Assembly: GCF_027483985.1 (NCBI RefSeq)
Contig: NZ_JAIXTJ010000020.1
Span: 186,001 to 250,000, forward strand
Direction of reading: 5' to 3'
Length of the DNA stretch: 64,000 nucleotides
Source: Flavobacterium sp.
GTDB taxonomy: Bacteria > Bacteroidota > Bacteroidia > Flavobacteriales > Flavobacteriaceae
Positions 62,909 to 64,000 of this stretch are shown here, piece by piece. A program made the position numbers and the translations under genes. Every line of letters starts with the position of its first letter. Position 1 is the first letter of the stretch. The notes under the pieces were generated by a model that saw only the letters and a list, made by a program, of their open reading frames with translations, was not told the origin of the DNA and ran no database searches.

Positions 62909-63667
62909 ATGAACACAATTAAAGCACTTATTGTAGATGATGAACTCAATGCCAGATCATTACTACGAAATTTTATAGAAGATCATTGTCCAGAAATACA
63001 AATTATAGCTGATGCGGAAGACGTAAAATCGGCAGTGAAAATCATTAATAAAAATCATATTGATTTGGTATTTTTAGATGTTGAAATGCCTAACGAAAAT
63101 GGTTTTGCGCTGTTCGATTACTTCAACAAACCCACATTTGAAACTATCTTTTGCACCGCTTATTCGCAATATGCTATCAAAGCTTTTGAAGTTTCGGCAG
63201 TGGATTATATCCTTAAACCCATTGGAATTTCCAAACTAAAAGAAGCGGTAGAAAAAGTCTATGAAAAACTTAATAGAAATCTGCAGCCGACTAATATGGA
63301 TGTGCTACGAGAAAATCTGGCAGAAAATAAAATCAAAAAAATTGGCGTTCATATTGGTGACGGAATTGTTTTTATGGACTTAAACGATATTCTATATTTT
63401 GAAGCCGATGGATCGTACACCACAATCCATCACAAAAACGGAAAAGATTTGGCAGTAAAAAAAATCAAACATTTTGAGGATTTACTTTCGTCAGACACTC
63501 GTTTTTTTCGAATACATCGTTCTTATTATGTCAACATTACTTTGATAAAAAAATACAGCAAAAAAGACGGATTATCTGTAACTTATGATGATAAAATTTT
63601 GCTTCCTATTTCGAGAGAGAAGAAAGAAGAATTTGAAGAATTTATGCAACTAAATAACATTTTATAA
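62909..63667 (+). CDS. LytTR-family response regulator
   Basis: A 252-residue regulator starting at the ATG at 62909 (a TTG at 62888 is unlikely). The receiver domain has VDDELNARS at 8, the phospho-acceptor Asp in LVFLDVEMPNENGF near 55, and DYILKPIGISKL near 104. The LytTR DNA-binding domain occupies about 145-250 (DILYFEADGSYTTIHHK, FFRIHRSYYVNITLI). Such regulators bind direct repeats about 21 bp apart. It precedes the signal-peptide gene at 63668, probably its partner kinase, and is a good candidate to bind the phased motifs upstream of the LamG genes. Confidence 0.92.
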   Translation: MNTIKALIVDDELNARSLLRNFIEDHCPEIQIIADAEDVKSAVKIINKNHIDLVFLDVEMPNENGFALFDYFNKPTFETIFCTAYSQYAIKAFEVSAVDYILKPIGISKLKEAVEKVYEKLNRNLQPTNMDVLRENLAENKIKKIGVHIGDGIVFMDLNDILYFEADGSYTTIHHKNGKDLAVKKIKHFEDLLSSDTRFFRIHRSYYVNITLIKKYSKKDGLSVTYDDKILLPISREKKEEFEEFMQLNNIL

Positions 63668-64000
63668 ATGCGTTTAAAGAAAATCTTATTTCTAAGTTTA
63701 TTTGTTTTGGGCAACTTCATTTTTGCTCAAAACACTACTGACTTAAAATCGAAACTTGATAATTACAAAAAAAGTGACACTACAAGATGTTATTTATTAG
63801 ACCAAAATATTGAAGAGGAAAACGACCATAATATTTGGATAAAATACAATCAAGAATTAAAGAAAATAGCTCAAGAAAAAATCAAATCAGAAAGCAATCT
63901 TGTTTTAAAGAAAACTTATACTAAGTACTTAAGTATTGCTTTTAACAACGAAGGCGCATTTTATATTTATAACGAAGAGTTTGAAAAAGCAATTCAATTC
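63668..64000 (+). CDS. Start of a probable LytS/TPR-type sensor kinase, 3' end missing
   Basis: The frame opens at 63668, directly after the LytTR gene stop, and stays open to the window end (111 codons). It starts with a signal peptide (MRLKKILFLSLFVLGNFIFAQ) and continues with helical, TPR-like sequence (KTYTKYLSIAFNNEGAFYIYNEEFEKAIQ, given as AFNNEGAFYIYNEEFEKAI). In Bacteroidota, LytTR regulators are commonly paired with TPR-containing histidine kinases of this kind. The kinase domain would be outside the window, so this is inferred. Confidence 0.65.
   Translation, partial: MRLKKILFLSLFVLGNFIFAQNTTDLKSKLDNYKKSDTTRCYLLDQNIEEENDHNIWIKYNQELKKIAQEKIKSESNLVLKKTYTKYLSIAFNNEGAFYIYNEEFEKAIQF

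Noticed and set aside
1..64000. CRISPR arrays, transposases, phage genes, rRNA
   Set aside because: None was found by reading both strands.

Overview
The window looks like a chromosome segment of a Flavobacterium-like member of the Flavobacteriaceae (Bacteroidota). The DNA is AT-rich. Several promoters have the Bacteroidota -7 form TAnnTTTG. The gene content is also typical: SprA, RemB, alternative complex III, a TonB-dependent receptor, and proteins with type IX secretion (T9SS) tails. It is mostly vertically inherited core genome; I saw no insertion sequence, prophage, CRISPR array or rRNA. No stretch over 300 bases lacks a gene.

Layout. 1-3.1 kb: the end of a DUF4403-type gene, then a two-gene unit of secreted proteins, one carrying a JAMM-type metalloprotease motif. 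3.1-8.3 kb: cytochrome oxidase accessory genes (small membrane protein, DUF420, SCO, a cysteine-less SCO-like protein), then oxidase subunit IV, two subunit III proteins and heme A-pathway farnesyltransferase. 8.3-22.4 kb: remB, deoC, vanZ-like, gcvH, sprA, ruvA and malic enzyme; this holds the T9SS translocon and a gliding protein. 22.5-30.2 kb: a sugar-use locus (PfkB kinase, (alpha/alpha)6 glycosidase, MFS transporter, glutaredoxin-like protein, TonB receptor) facing a LacI regulator with two palindromic operators. 30.2-32.1 kb: queG and ruvB. 32.2-43.7 kb: one long operon actABCDEF-coxB-coxA for alternative complex III and an aa3-type oxidase. 43.9-49.9 kb: a SPOR protein, infB-nusA-rimP and a universal stress protein. 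50.05-55.8 kb: tRNA-Gln, a two-component system and a DUF2723 membrane glycosyltransferase-like protein. 55.9-58.2 kb: polysaccharide deacetylase, a cysteine-less thioredoxin and a membrane metallophosphoesterase. 58.3-64 kb: two paralogous LamG surface proteins with T9SS tails, a small secreted protein, a LytTR response regulator and the start of a probable partner kinase.

How the parts fit. Electrons pass from quinol through ActA-F to CoxA/B/III/IV, with SCO and CtaB serving oxidase assembly. SprA exports T9SS substrates, and the two LamG proteins are such substrates. The most unusual signal is regulatory. Both LamG genes carry three TTCRTGAA-like motifs spaced exactly 21 bp apart, at an identical distance (32 bp) from a near-identical promoter element. 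Direct repeats with about a 21-bp period are the usual layout of LytTR-family sites, and a LytTR regulator is encoded just downstream. I infer a small surface-adhesin regulon that may be undescribed. Second is a terminator-like hairpin inside the rimP-nusA-infB leader, wrapped in a 12-codon upstream ORF.
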